Positions 46,132 through 54,770 of a stretch of DNA of 64,000 bases are shown here, piece by piece. The stretch lies in contig JAQBNH010000007.1 of the NCBI GenBank assembly GCA_028288705.1, positions 186,001 to 250,000 on the forward strand. The letters are read 5' to 3'. Within the stretch, counting starts at the first letter, position 1, and the number at the start of each line of letters is the position of its first letter. The notes under the pieces were generated by a model, which worked only from the letters and a program-made list of their open reading frames with translations, was not told the DNA's origin and did not search any database. The position numbers and the translations under genes were made by a program. Source of the DNA: Ferruginibacter sp. Its GTDB lineage: Bacteria > Bacteroidota > Bacteroidia > Chitinophagales > Chitinophagaceae.

Positions 46132-46884
46132 TTATACCCGGACTGGCACGCTGTGAACTGCAGCTGCCAGTTCTTTTATCAGTAAAGGATCTTTCTCGAT
46201 CGCGTTTCCAACAACGATCACATCGGCTCCGGCTTTACAATTGAGGTAAGCTTTTTCAGCAGTCGTGATGCCACCTCCAACGATCAGCGGCACGTCGATA
46301 CAACCCGCTACTTTCTGAATCATCGATTCTGAAATGGCACGTCTGGCGCCGCTTCCCGCATCCATATAGATCAGTTTCATACCAAGCATTTCGCCGGCCA
46401 TGGCCGTACACATCGCAATTTCATTTTTATCAGAAGGCAAGGGTGCCGCGTTGCTGATATAAGATACTGTTGTCGGTGCACCGCCGTCGATCACCATATA
46501 TCCGGTCGGCATTATTTCCAGTCCGCTTTGTTTAACTACAGGCGCACTTACCACATGCTGACCGATCAGCAATTCGGGATTACGCCCGCTGATCAGGGAG
46601 AGATAAAGTAAAGCATCCGCATAACGACTTATTTGAGAAGGGCTGCCCGGGAACAACACTACGGGAATATCGCATTTTTGCCTGATTAGCTGGATACATT
46701 CGTCCAGGTAATTGGAGATCACCAGGCTGCCGCCAACCAGGAAGTAATCAACCCTCGCATTGGTAGCCAGGTCGATCAGGGATTCCATATTGTCATCATT
46801 CACTTTATCAGGATCGATCAATACGGCAAACGATTTTTGGCCGCGTTGCTTCCTTTCCAATAATGACTGATAAATCCCTTTCAA
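46132..46884 (-). CDS. Heptaprenylglyceryl/geranylgeranylglyceryl phosphate synthase
   Basis: 250 residues, a TIM-barrel of the GGGPS/PcrB family. Recognisable parts: FAVLIDPDKVNDDNM, DYFLVGGSL, PVVLFPGSPSQIS, LIYMDAGSGA (product-side loop) and LIVGGGITTAEKA with ADVIVVGNAIE. The enzyme joins a polyprenyl diphosphate to glycerol-1-phosphate, an ether-lipid reaction best known in archaea. Homologues from Bacteroidota including Chitinophaga pinensis have been shown to be active. The start is TTG at 46884. The lipid's fate in this organism is unknown. Confidence 0.92.
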   Translation of the reverse strand: MKGIYQSLLERKQRGQKSFAVLIDPDKVNDDNMESLIDLATNARVDYFLVGGSLVISNYLDECIQLIRQKCDIPVVLFPGSPSQISRYADALLYLSLISGRNPELLIGQHVVSAPVVKQSGLEIMPTGYMVIDGGAPTTVSYISNAAPLPSDKNEIAMCTAMAGEMLGMKLIYMDAGSGARRAISESMIQKVAGCIDVPLIVGGGITTAEKAYLNCKAGADVIVVGNAIEKDPLLIKELAAAVHSVPVRV

Positions 46885-46988
46885 AATACTTGCGTTTGAT
46901 TTGCTGCAAAAATGTGCAATTTTTTGTTCTTACCGAAATATTAACCTCCGGATACGCTGGTTAACTGCAATTTCCATGCATTTATTGG

Positions 46989-46996
46989 TATTTTTG
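46989..46996 (+). promoter_or_regulatory. Putative arfB promoter, -7 box
   Basis: TATTTTTG matches TAnnTTTG and ends five bases before the ATG at 47002, suggesting a very short leader. Confidence 0.45.
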
Positions 46997-47001
46997 GAAG
47001 C

Positions 47002-47403
47002 ATGCCCGACATTACCTACGAAATAAAGTTTAAAACAGCCCGAAGTGGTGGCAAGGGCGGCCAAAACGTGAACAAGGTAGAAACCATGGTGGAAGGCTAT
47101 TGGAATATTGCTGCTTCCTCACTGTTTTCCGTAGAAGAAAAGGAACTGATCAGCGAAAAGCTGGCGAACAGGATCAATTCCGCAGGTATGCTGCTCGTAA
47201 AAAGCCAGGAAGACCGCTCCCAGCTGGGCAACAAGCTGACCGTGATCGAAAAGATGAACGATTTCGTGAAAAAAGCCCTGATCGTTCCTAAAAAACGCAA
47301 ACCCAGCAAGCCCTCAAAGGCCGCGGTGAGAAAAAGGCTCGACAGTAAAAAAAAGGACTCCATCCGGAAACAGGCGCGCCAAAAACCTGCTGCCCATGAA
47401 TAA
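47002..47403 (+). CDS. arfB: Alternative ribosome-rescue factor ArfB
   Basis: 133 residues. The release-factor GGQ motif is at 19-21 (SGGKGGQNVNKVET). The C-terminal tail is rich in Lys/Arg (KKRKPSKPSKAAVRKRLDSKKK), matching the tail that ArfB inserts into the empty mRNA channel. It hydrolyses peptidyl-tRNA on stalled ribosomes. There is no stop-codon recognition domain. The stop overlaps the start of the MbnP-like gene by eight bases, so the three genes to 49182 are probably one transcript. Confidence 0.94.
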   Translation: MPDITYEIKFKTARSGGKGGQNVNKVETMVEGYWNIAASSLFSVEEKELISEKLANRINSAGMLLVKSQEDRSQLGNKLTVIEKMNDFVKKALIVPKKRKPSKPSKAAVRKRLDSKKKDSIRKQARQKPAAHE

Positions 47404-48121
47404 AGCAAAGCTCCTCTTGCTCACCGTAATCTTGTCGGGCCTTATAGCCCTGCTTTTACCCTCATTTTCTGTGCCGGCAGCCAGCGCCAGGCTACGCGTT
47501 CACTTTGTTCATACAGCCGCAGGAAAACCTTTGCTGCAGGACAGCCTTTACTTGAATCCTTTCAACGAAACTTATTCCGTTTCCAAACTAAAATATTACG
47601 TGAGCAATTGGCATCCCGGTAACAAGGGCAGCTGCTTCCTCATCAATGCTTTTTCAGATCCGGTGATCAGCCTGGACATTCCCCCCGGCCAGTACGAATC
47701 CATTTCATTTTTATTGGGTGTGGATAGCGTGCATAACAGCAGCGGTGCCCAAACCGGCGCACTCGATCCGCTCAATGATATGTTCTGGACCTGGAATACC
47801 GGCTACGTAATGTTCAAACTGGAAGGGGTTTCTGCTGCTTCTAAGTCTGACCTCAACCGGATCGAACAACATACGGGCGGATACCGAAGCCCTTTTGCTA
47901 CGATGCGCCAGGTAAACATCGTCTTTCCGGCAGGTGAAAAAATGGAAGCAGGAAAAACCTATGACCTTAACATTGAAATGAACCTGGATAAATACTGGAA
48001 AGGCGCTAACGAGATCCGCATCGCGGAGCATCCCGTTATCACCAAGCCTGGTAACCTGGCAGTAATGGTCGCAGATAATTTTCCGGGCATGTTCTCCTTT
48101 AAATCTTTTCTAAGCCATTGA
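47396..48121 (+). CDS. MbnP-family copper-binding-like protein
   Basis: 241 residues with an N-terminal signal segment. The body matches the MbnP family, with the conserved LDPLNDMFWTWNTGYVMFKLEG region (two Trp). In methanotrophs MbnP binds copper after a partner MbnH oxidises a Trp to kynurenine. The next gene encodes an MbnH-like di-heme protein, overlapping by four bases, which strongly supports the same pairing here. No methanobactin biosynthesis genes are visible. Which Trp, if any, is modified cannot be told from sequence. Confidence 0.85.
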   Translation: MNKAKLLLLTVILSGLIALLLPSFSVPAASARLRVHFVHTAAGKPLLQDSLYLNPFNETYSVSKLKYYVSNWHPGNKGSCFLINAFSDPVISLDIPPGQYESISFLLGVDSVHNSSGAQTGALDPLNDMFWTWNTGYVMFKLEGVSAASKSDLNRIEQHTGGYRSPFATMRQVNIVFPAGEKMEAGKTYDLNIEMNLDKYWKGANEIRIAEHPVITKPGNLAVMVADNFPGMFSFKSFLSH

Positions 48122-49182
48122 ATTATCGCATCCCGATATTGATCCTGGCCTTTATCGGCACCGGGCTTATCCTGATCAGTGCAGGCAAAGAAGATGGCTT
48201 GGGTGCTTTTGCCTCTACGCCGCTCAAATGGGAAATACCGAAAGGATTTCCGAAACCGCCGACGAATATTTTCGCCAAAAATAAACTTACAGAAGAAGGG
48301 TTCCAGCTTGGCCGGAAATTATTTTACGAAGGAAAACTAAGTAAGGACGGTGAAACCAGTTGCGGCAGTTGCCACCAGCAATTTGCAGCCTTCAGCACTT
48401 TTGATCACGACCTGAGCCATGGTGTAAACAACAGTTTTAGTACGCGCAACGCACCGGCCCTGTTCAACCTGGCCTGGATGCGGGAATATCATTGGGATGG
48501 AGGCATCAACCATATCGAAGTGCAACCGCTTTCGCCAATGCTAGCAGCCAATGAAATGGGCGAAACCTTAGACAGCGTGTTGTTTAAATTGAAAAAGGAT
48601 ACCGCCTACCGCCGGATGTTTAAAGCGGCCTTTGGCGATCCTGCCATCACGAGCCAGCGGATGTTGAAAGCACTCGCGCAATTCACGGGCAGCCTCGTAA
48701 GTGCCAATAGCAAATATGATAAGGTAAAGAGAGGTGAAGCGAGCTTTAACGCCCCTGAAGAAAAAGGATACGCATTATACAAAGCCAATTGTGCAGCCTG
48801 TCATATGGAACCCTTGTTTACCGATTACAGTTATCGCAACAACGGGCTTGCGTTGAATCGATTTACTGATATCGGCCGGCAACAGATCAGCGGACTTGCC
48901 GGCGATTCCTTAAAATTTAAAGTGCCGAGCCTCAGAAATGTTCAGCTGAGTTATCCGTATATGCATGACGGAAGAATTTTTTCTTTGCCGCAGGTGCTCG
49001 ATCATTATCGCCTGAAGATCAACCGCGATCAGCCAACGCTGGATCCGATCCTGCAAAAACCAATCGTACTAAGCGATCGCGAAAAAAATGAATTGCTGTA
49101 TTTTTTATATACGTTAACCGATACATCTTTTACAAAGAACCCCCGTTTCGCCGCCCCGGCACCCATCACGATTAAACACTAA
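48118..49182 (+). CDS. MbnH/MauG-like di-heme cytochrome peroxidase
   Basis: 354 residues with an N-terminal signal segment. Two heme c motifs: C82-G-S-C85-H86 and C225-A-A-C228-H229. YPYMHDGRIF is the family's distal-ligand segment. The protein belongs to the CcpA/MauG superfamily. Its four-base overlap with the MbnP-like gene points to the MbnH role, oxidative modification of the partner. The start is TTG at 48118, forced by the overlap. Classical peroxidase activity is the alternative. Confidence 0.88.
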   Translation: MNYRIPILILAFIGTGLILISAGKEDGLGAFASTPLKWEIPKGFPKPPTNIFAKNKLTEEGFQLGRKLFYEGKLSKDGETSCGSCHQQFAAFSTFDHDLSHGVNNSFSTRNAPALFNLAWMREYHWDGGINHIEVQPLSPMLAANEMGETLDSVLFKLKKDTAYRRMFKAAFGDPAITSQRMLKALAQFTGSLVSANSKYDKVKRGEASFNAPEEKGYALYKANCAACHMEPLFTDYSYRNNGLALNRFTDIGRQQISGLAGDSLKFKVPSLRNVQLSYPYMHDGRIFSLPQVLDHYRLKINRDQPTLDPILQKPIVLSDREKNELLYFLYTLTDTSFTKNPRFAAPAPITIKH

Positions 49183-49203
49183 GGCTGTAAAAAAATTTAC
49201 GGT

Positions 49204-49211
49204 TAAATTTG
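49204..49211 (+). promoter_or_regulatory. Putative flippase-gene promoter, -7 box
   Basis: TAAATTTG matches TAnnTTTG and lies 19 bases before the TTG start at 49231. Confidence 0.4.
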
Positions 49212-49230
49212 ACAAAAATCAGGAAGCGCA

Positions 49231-50736
49231 TTGAGCAGTATTAAAAATTTAGCGGGGCAAACTTTATGGTATGGCGGAAGTTCGATCGCCGCGCGTTTCC
49301 TCAATTATTTACTAACGCCTTACCTCACGGCCAAACTGAGCGGCCCTGGTTATGGCGAGATGAGCCTCGTGTATGCCGCCATTCCCTTTCTCAACGTTAT
49401 TTTCACTTACGGAATTGAAACGGCCTTCTTCCGTTTCTCCAACCGGCAGGAATACCGGAAAGACATTTATAACACGGCCAACATTTCTATTTTCGTTTCC
49501 ACGATCCTTTTTACCGGGTTATTGCTGCTGTCGAATAACAGCCTGGCGAATATCCTGCAACTAAACGAGCACCCGGAATTTATTACCTACAGCGCGATCA
49601 TCATCGCTTTCGATACCTTATCTACCCTGCCTTTCGCCAAATTGAGGCAGGACGGCCGGCCGGTAAAATTTGCCCTGGTGCGCATCAGCAGCATCCTGAT
49701 CACGATTTTCCTGACTTACTTTTTCATCAGTGTTTGCCCGGGACTGGCAGCAAAAAATCCCGACGGGCTCATCGCAAAGTATTTTGTAAAAGACTACGGG
49801 GTTGGTTATGTGATCCTCGCGAACCTTGTCGCTTCCGGCGTAACCTTGTTGCTGCTGAGCAAGGAATTATTCTCGGTGCAGTTCCGGTTTAATAAAACAC
49901 TCTGGAAACAGATGATGCTCTATTCGCTGCCTTTACTGGTGGCTGGTTTTGGTGGCATGATCAACGAAACCTTCGACCGCATCATGCTCGGCTGGTGGGC
50001 ACCCGTTGCTTCCTCCGCTGCTGCAAAAAACGAGATCGGCATTTACAGTGCCTGTTACAAATTATCCATCCTGATCAGCCTTTTTATCCAGGCATTTCGC
50101 ATGGGTGCGGAGCCCTTCTTTTTTAAACAGGCGGATGGCGCTAACCCGCAACGGACTTATGCCCGCGTGATGAAATTTTTCGTCATCACGATCAGCATCA
50201 TGTTCCTCGTAGTGGCAATGTACCTCGATATCTGGAAACAATTTATTCGTAACCCTGCGTTCTGGGCCGGATTGAAGATTGTACCGGTTCTGTTGCTCGC
50301 CAATATGTTCCTCGGCATTTATTACAATCTTTCGGTATGGTATAAACTCACCAATAAAACGATGTACGGTGCCTGGATCACCTTGATGGGTGCTGCAGTA
50401 ACGTTGCTGATCAACTATTTCTTTATTCCTTATTACAGCTATACGGCCTGCGCATGGGCAACATTTTTCAGTTATGGCAGCATGATGGTCATGTCTTATG
50501 TATGGGGGCAAAAAGAGTATCGCATTCCCTATCCAACCAAAAAACTGGTGGCGTACCTCGTGATCGTGGTGCTCCTGTTTCTTTTGCATAAAGGCATCAC
50601 TTCGTTTTACAGTAACATGTATTTTAGCCTCGGGCTGGCGACAATGCTGCTATTTATTTACCTGCGCTTTATTGCGTTTATCGAAAAGAAAGAACTGGTT
50701 AAGCTTCCTGTCATCGGAAAATATTTTGCACCCTAG
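49231..50736 (+). CDS. Polysaccharide flippase (Wzx/MATE-like)
   Basis: 501 residues with about 12-14 predicted transmembrane helices. The N-terminus reads NLAGQTLWYGGSSIAARFLNYLLTPYLT, typical of the polysaccharide biosynthesis/Wzx group. It would flip lipid-linked sugar units across the inner membrane. No glycosyltransferases are adjacent, so the substrate cannot be named; in Bacteroidota such lone flippases are common. The start is TTG at 49231, with no nearby ATG alternative. Confidence 0.9.
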   Translation: MSSIKNLAGQTLWYGGSSIAARFLNYLLTPYLTAKLSGPGYGEMSLVYAAIPFLNVIFTYGIETAFFRFSNRQEYRKDIYNTANISIFVSTILFTGLLLLSNNSLANILQLNEHPEFITYSAIIIAFDTLSTLPFAKLRQDGRPVKFALVRISSILITIFLTYFFISVCPGLAAKNPDGLIAKYFVKDYGVGYVILANLVASGVTLLLLSKELFSVQFRFNKTLWKQMMLYSLPLLVAGFGGMINETFDRIMLGWWAPVASSAAAKNEIGIYSACYKLSILISLFIQAFRMGAEPFFFKQADGANPQRTYARVMKFFVITISIMFLVVAMYLDIWKQFIRNPAFWAGLKIVPVLLLANMFLGIYYNLSVWYKLTNKTMYGAWITLMGAAVTLLINYFFIPYYSYTACAWATFFSYGSMMVMSYVWGQKEYRIPYPTKKLVAYLVIVVLLFLLHKGITSFYSNMYFSLGLATMLLFIYLRFIAFIEKKELVKLPVIGKYFAP

Positions 50737-50738
50737 TC

Positions 50739-51749
50739 ATGCGCAAATTTTTGCAATATCTTTTAAAGCGGCCGCTCACCTGGATCGGGAATTACCTTGC
50801 TGCTTCGCCAAAAAAAGAAGTGGTATATAAATCACTGAGCGGTCTTTATCGCAAGGGCAGCAATCCAAAAAGCAAACAGCTCCAGGTGCTGGACATGGAT
50901 CCAACCCGGGATAAATTCATCATTTTTTCTGATCAGCATAAGGGCAATAAAAGTTGGGCGGATGATTTCAAAGGTTGCGAAACGAACTACCTCGCAGCGT
51001 TGGGCCATTATTATAAGGAAGGTTTTAGTTTTATTAATCTTGGCGATAGTGAGGAGCTCTGGAAGTTCAAGCCCGACCAGATCCTGCCTGCCAATGAAGC
51101 ATCATTTGCCGCCGAAGCGGCGTTTCAGCCCGACCGTTATTATAAAACATTTGGTAACCACGATATCATCTGGAAAAATAAACTGGATGTTGTCCTGCTC
51201 CTGAAAAAATATTTCAGCATGCCGCTCAACGTGTATGAAGGCATGATCCTGAAAATAAACGGGCTGGCAAAACCATTGAGCATTTTTCTCACGCATGGCC
51301 ACCAGGGCGATATGATGAGTGACAACAATGCGCTTAGTACCTGGATCGTAGCTCATATCTGGATGCCGTTGCAACGATACCTGCGCGTGAACATCAACAG
51401 TCCGAGCAAAGATTTCACCTTACGCAATGCGCATAATAAAATGATGTATGAATGGAGCAGCAGGAAAAGAAACCTGTTGCTGATCACGGGCCATACACAT
51501 CGGCCGGTGTTCGCATCAGGGCGCTACCTCGAACATCCTTCCAATGAAATTGACACCGAAGAGCCGAAACATTTAGTGAAGCCGAGCTACTTCAATACAG
51601 GCTGCTGTTGCTACGATGATGGCGATATCACGGGGATCGAGATCGCAGACGGCATGATCCGCCTCATTAAATGGTATGATGAAGAAGTTTCCCCGAAACG
51701 AATGGTGCTGGAAGAAAAAACCATCGCGGACCTGCAGGCAGATCTGTAG
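50739..51749 (+). CDS. Calcineurin-like metallophosphoesterase
   Basis: 336 residues. All five phosphoesterase blocks are present: FSDQHKGNKS (first motif with Gln replacing the usual Thr/Ile context), NLGDSEELW, FGNHDIIW, LTHGHQGD and TGHTHRPVF. A hydrophobic stretch near residue 20 is too short for a clear signal. The family spans nucleotidases, UDP-diacylglucosamine hydrolases (LpxH) and others. It begins two bases after the flippase stop, suggesting an operon, with a role in envelope glycolipids as a guess only. Confidence 0.88.
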   Translation: MRKFLQYLLKRPLTWIGNYLAASPKKEVVYKSLSGLYRKGSNPKSKQLQVLDMDPTRDKFIIFSDQHKGNKSWADDFKGCETNYLAALGHYYKEGFSFINLGDSEELWKFKPDQILPANEASFAAEAAFQPDRYYKTFGNHDIIWKNKLDVVLLLKKYFSMPLNVYEGMILKINGLAKPLSIFLTHGHQGDMMSDNNALSTWIVAHIWMPLQRYLRVNINSPSKDFTLRNAHNKMMYEWSSRKRNLLLITGHTHRPVFASGRYLEHPSNEIDTEEPKHLVKPSYFNTGCCCYDDGDITGIEIADGMIRLIKWYDEEVSPKRMVLEEKTIADLQADL

Positions 51750-51754
51750 AAAAC

Positions 51755-52579
51755 TTAAAGATATTTCTGCATCAGCAGATACAACACTTTCTTTTCAGGC
51801 TCCGTTAATTCCCCCGGTTTATCAATGCTTAAAAAATGCCGGCGAAAAGCCTGTGTGGCTGCCGCTAATTTACTTACATCATACCCCACGATCCGCAAGG
51901 CTAGCGTTGAATTAAAATCTGCCGGAACTACCACGCCTGTTGTATCTGCATACCAGACACCATAACCGCTATCGGCAAAACGTTTCCATGGAAAGTTTAC
52001 GTTGGGGTCATTTTTTCTTGAGGGTGCAATGTCGCCATGACCGATAAAATTAGCAGCAGGAATGCCGTAATCTTTTTTCAAAGTGGCCAGTAAACCCATC
52101 AGCGTATTCAGCTGGGCCTCGGAGAATTTTTCAAAGCCATCATTGTCAATTTCTATCCCGATAGAGGAAGAGTTGATATCTGTTACGCCGCCCCATTTTG
52201 AATTCCCCGCATGCCAGGCACGCAGGTAATCATTCAGCATATGGTGAAGCGTTCCGTCTTCGCAAATAACATAATGGGCACTTACCTGCGTACGCTCCAA
52301 TGTAAACGTTTTCAGCGTTTGTTCGCAACTGTTTTGTGCTGTGTGGTGAATGATTACCATGTTTGGCTTGCGCATGCCGAAGTTGGTGGTACCGACCCAA
52401 TATGGCGGGATCTTCAGTGAATCGGCGATCACGGAATCCTTTGGCGTGGCATTGATCATCTTCGCAAAATTGCCGGCCTTTGACTTATACATTTTATTCG
52501 TAGCAGCATAAGGTTTAGGGGCACAGGAAGCCAGTATCAACGTTCCGGCAATAAACAGCAAGGCATACGATCGCATCAT
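51755..52579 (-). CDS. N-acetylmuramoyl-L-alanine amidase (Amidase_2 type)
   Basis: About 274 residues from the ATG at 52579 (a TTG at 52597 could add six). Lipoprotein signal ends LILASC. The zinc amidase domain has VIIHHTAQNS, DGTLHHMLNDYLRAWHAGNSKWGG, SIGIEIDNDG and GHGDIAPSRKNDP, matching the T7-lysozyme/AmiD family. It cleaves the peptide from the glycan of peptidoglycan, probably in recycling. C-terminal 50 residues look like a small peptidoglycan-binding helix bundle. Confidence 0.93.
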   Translation of the reverse strand: MMRSYALLFIAGTLILASCAPKPYAATNKMYKSKAGNFAKMINATPKDSVIADSLKIPPYWVGTTNFGMRKPNMVIIHHTAQNSCEQTLKTFTLERTQVSAHYVICEDGTLHHMLNDYLRAWHAGNSKWGGVTDINSSSIGIEIDNDGFEKFSEAQLNTLMGLLATLKKDYGIPAANFIGHGDIAPSRKNDPNVNFPWKRFADSGYGVWYADTTGVVVPADFNSTLALRIVGYDVSKLAAATQAFRRHFLSIDKPGELTEPEKKVLYLLMQKYL

Positions 52580-52599
52580 AAAAGAAAATTTAGGCAATA

Positions 52600-53091
52600 T
52601 TACTTACAGTTTTCCTTAATGAACGGATGCTTGTTTTCAAAATTCAAATTTGATGGATATTTAAAATACACTGAATCCTTATTTACGCCCACATCTCCAT
52701 AGCCTTCTTCCAGGTTGGCCCCCTGAATGCGAAAAATTAATTCGCGTACAGAAAATTCACCTTCGGAATTAAACCGGTACCAGCCTTTTAAATACTGGCC
52801 GTCTCTCCTCAATTGCACAGTTCCTTTATTGCTGTCTTTTTCAAATCTTTTGTAGGCGAGATCACCGGTGAAATCACTGCCTGCAGCCGATAACTTCATC
52901 GTGGCCGTATCTTTTTCGATGATCATGCGATAGCATCCTGAAAAATCTTCGGGGCTGGTTTCTTTTGGAGATGCGGGCACTGCATCCGGCGCCGTTACCG
53001 TGTTTCCCGTCTGTTCCGATGTGGTGGTCTTTTCATTATTGCAGCCCGCAAAAAGCATCATGCCGGCAAATAAAATGGAATTTATTTTCAT
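52600..53091 (-). CDS. Hypothetical lipoprotein
   Basis: 163 residues. A lipoprotein signal ends at LFAGC (Cys17). A Thr/Ser/Pro-rich linker is followed by a compact beta-rich domain (FSGCYRMIIEKDTATMKLSAAGSDFTGDLAYKRFEKD). The repeated short beta strands suggest a lipocalin- or META-like fold, but I do not recognise a family. It lies 20 bases upstream of the amidase on the same strand. Confidence 0.75.
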   Translation of the reverse strand: MKINSILFAGMMLFAGCNNEKTTTSEQTGNTVTAPDAVPASPKETSPEDFSGCYRMIIEKDTATMKLSAAGSDFTGDLAYKRFEKDSNKGTVQLRRDGQYLKGWYRFNSEGEFSVRELIFRIQGANLEEGYGDVGVNKDSVYFKYPSNLNFENKHPFIKENCK

Positions 53092-53180
53092 GTGTCTTGA
53101 TTTTCTATGCGTTGGATATGTAAATAATTATGCCAAAATATGCGGCATAACGTTTGAAGTTAACTGGCTAAAGACTCGTT

Positions 53181-53474
53181 ATGCCGACAGACAAAAAAAA
53201 TGAACCAGCCATGGATGCAGATATTTCTCCTGAAGAACGTGCGTTACTGGATGCCTCTTTCGAAGACAACGATGCCAGCGACGAGAGTAATTTAAAAGCC
53301 GCGCAACTCGACAATACAGATGCCGACGGTGAATTGCTGAATGAAAAAAGTTCTGCTGAAGCCGGTAGCGGCGATGACCTCGATATCCCGGGAGCTGAAG
53401 ATGATGATGAAAATGAAGCGCTCGGTGAAGAAGACGAAGAAAACAACGGCTATAGCCAGGCCGATACAGAATAA
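53181..53474 (+). CDS. Acidic small protein, paralogue of 59519-59857
   Basis: 97 residues, strongly acidic: long Asp/Glu runs such as DDDENEALGEEDEENN, with very few aromatic residues. The N-terminal part has a helix-like ISPEERALLDASFEDND. The pattern recurs in the protein at 59519-59857 (ISAEELEFLDEDSEE). This type of acidic protein is recognisable from Bacteroidota genomes, but I know no function. It is likely disordered. No signal peptide. Confidence 0.75.
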   Translation: MPTDKKNEPAMDADISPEERALLDASFEDNDASDESNLKAAQLDNTDADGELLNEKSSAEAGSGDDLDIPGAEDDDENEALGEEDEENNGYSQADTE

Positions 53475-53787
53475 CCTGCTTCCTCAGAAATAATTTTACG
53501 ACCAATCCTTTATTGGCCACAACCCGCCGATCTTTCCCTGCTGCATATAACCCCCAACTTTTCCTCTGCCTGTTTCTCCAGGCAAAGTGGAGACTCCTAT
53601 CCTGACCGATGCTGTAAACATCCCCTGTTGCATTTTATATTATAATAAAAAAAGCCCCGTAATAAAAAGAATTACAATTACTTGCATTTGTAATAGAGAA
53701 GATTTACTTTCAGCAGCCACTTCGGCGACGGTTCCGCTTTAGCCATATCCCAACAATTTCTTTTAACCAAAAAACTGTTTTCATCAA
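53475..53787. other. Non-coding gap with a 7-bp inverted repeat
   Basis: This 313-base gap contains no convincing gene. ATTACAA (53671-53677) and TTGTAAT (53688-53694) form an exact 7-bp inverted repeat with a 10-base spacer, about 95 bases before the next ATG. It might be an operator or a chance palindrome. No strong terminator or TAnnTTTG box was found. Confidence 0.4.
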
Positions 53788-54336
53788 ATGAAAAAAATCA
53801 TCGCGATTGCCTGCCTGGCGGCCTTTGCTGCCTGTAGTCAAAATGAAACGAAAAAAGATGCAACAACCACCACTGTTGCTGCTACCGATTCCCCGGCCAC
53901 AAAGCTGGACTATCCTTATACGATCGACAAAATGCCTGATTGGGAAATCGGCGATCCGAAAAATGCCCAGCTGGCATTAAAAGCGCTCAGGGCTTATGAG
54001 CTGGGAAATATGGACGAATCCGCTTCTTACTTTGGCGATACGATTCGTTTTTACGGCGATCGCTATGAAGAAAAACTCACGAATGACAGCCTTAAAGCCA
54101 TGTTCAATGCCCAAAAAATTGCAGGCGATGTCAATAAAATCAAGATGGAAGACTGGGAGTCTGTCCGTTCCAAAGATGGAAAAGACGAATGGGTTTCGCT
54201 CTGGTATCAGCAAATCACAACGACCAAAGCCGGTAAAGTGGATTCCGTGTCGGTGATGAACGATCTCAAATTTGTAAATGGAAAAATCGTGTTGCTCGAT
54301 GAAAAACTCAGGCATTACGCAGCGAAGAAAAAATAG
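53788..54336 (+). CDS. NTF2-like hypothetical lipoprotein
   Basis: 182 residues. Lipoprotein signal ends FAAC. A low-complexity Thr/Ala linker (about 20-40) leads to a domain of about 130 residues with SnoaL/NTF2-like features (LGNMDESASYFGDTIRFYGD, EWVSLWYQQITTTKAGKVDSVSVMNDLKFVNGKIVLLDE). Members of this fold bind small molecules or act as enzymes, but nothing specific can be said here. A bidirectional terminator follows. Confidence 0.78.
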   Translation: MKKIIAIACLAAFAACSQNETKKDATTTTVAATDSPATKLDYPYTIDKMPDWEIGDPKNAQLALKALRAYELGNMDESASYFGDTIRFYGDRYEEKLTNDSLKAMFNAQKIAGDVNKIKMEDWESVRSKDGKDEWVSLWYQQITTTKAGKVDSVSVMNDLKFVNGKIVLLDEKLRHYAAKKK

Positions 54337-54346
54337 TGATACTGCA

Positions 54347-54381
54347 TAAAAAAAATCCCGCCTGTAGCGGGATTTTTTTTA
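54347..54381. terminator. Bidirectional intrinsic terminator
   Basis: The stem ATCCCGC/GCGGGAT with runs of A on the left and T on the right serves both the plus-strand lipoprotein gene and the minus-strand GlsB-like gene. Confidence 0.88.
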
Positions 54382-54389
54382 TTTCAAAA

Positions 54390-54656
54390 CTAAACGTTCG
54401 ACCTGTTTTTTGTTACCATCCTGTATACTACCAGCACTAAAAACGCGCCGATGATCGCACAGATAAAACTGTGAAATGTCCAGCCGGAAGCATCATCAAA
54501 TTTGAGCAGGTATTTCCCGATCAGTCCGCCAACAAAAGCGCCAACGATACCAATCACGATCGTAACGATCCATCCTCCTGGATCATCGCCCTTGTGTAAC
54601 CATTTTGCGATCGCACCTGCGATCAGTCCAAATACAATCCATGATAAAATTCCCAT
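54390..54656 (-). CDS. GlsB/YeaQ/YmgE family membrane protein
   Basis: 88 residues with three hydrophobic segments. The family signature GILSWIVFGLIAGAIAKWL starts the protein, followed by a glycine-rich helix pair (IVGAFVGGLIGKYLL) and a final helix. Members are stress-induced inner-membrane proteins of unknown mechanism. It is divergent from the old yellow enzyme gene. Confidence 0.9.
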   Translation of the reverse strand: MGILSWIVFGLIAGAIAKWLHKGDDPGGWIVTIVIGIVGAFVGGLIGKYLLKFDDASGWTFHSFICAIIGAFLVLVVYRMVTKNRSNV

Positions 54657-54770
54657 AATGATAATTTTAAGGTGACAAAGAATGTCACACTAGATACATA
54701 AAAGATGCCGTTTTTAAAAGCGTTGATTTTCGCCGAGGCAAGCACGTAACTTTAGAAAAAAATATTTTTT

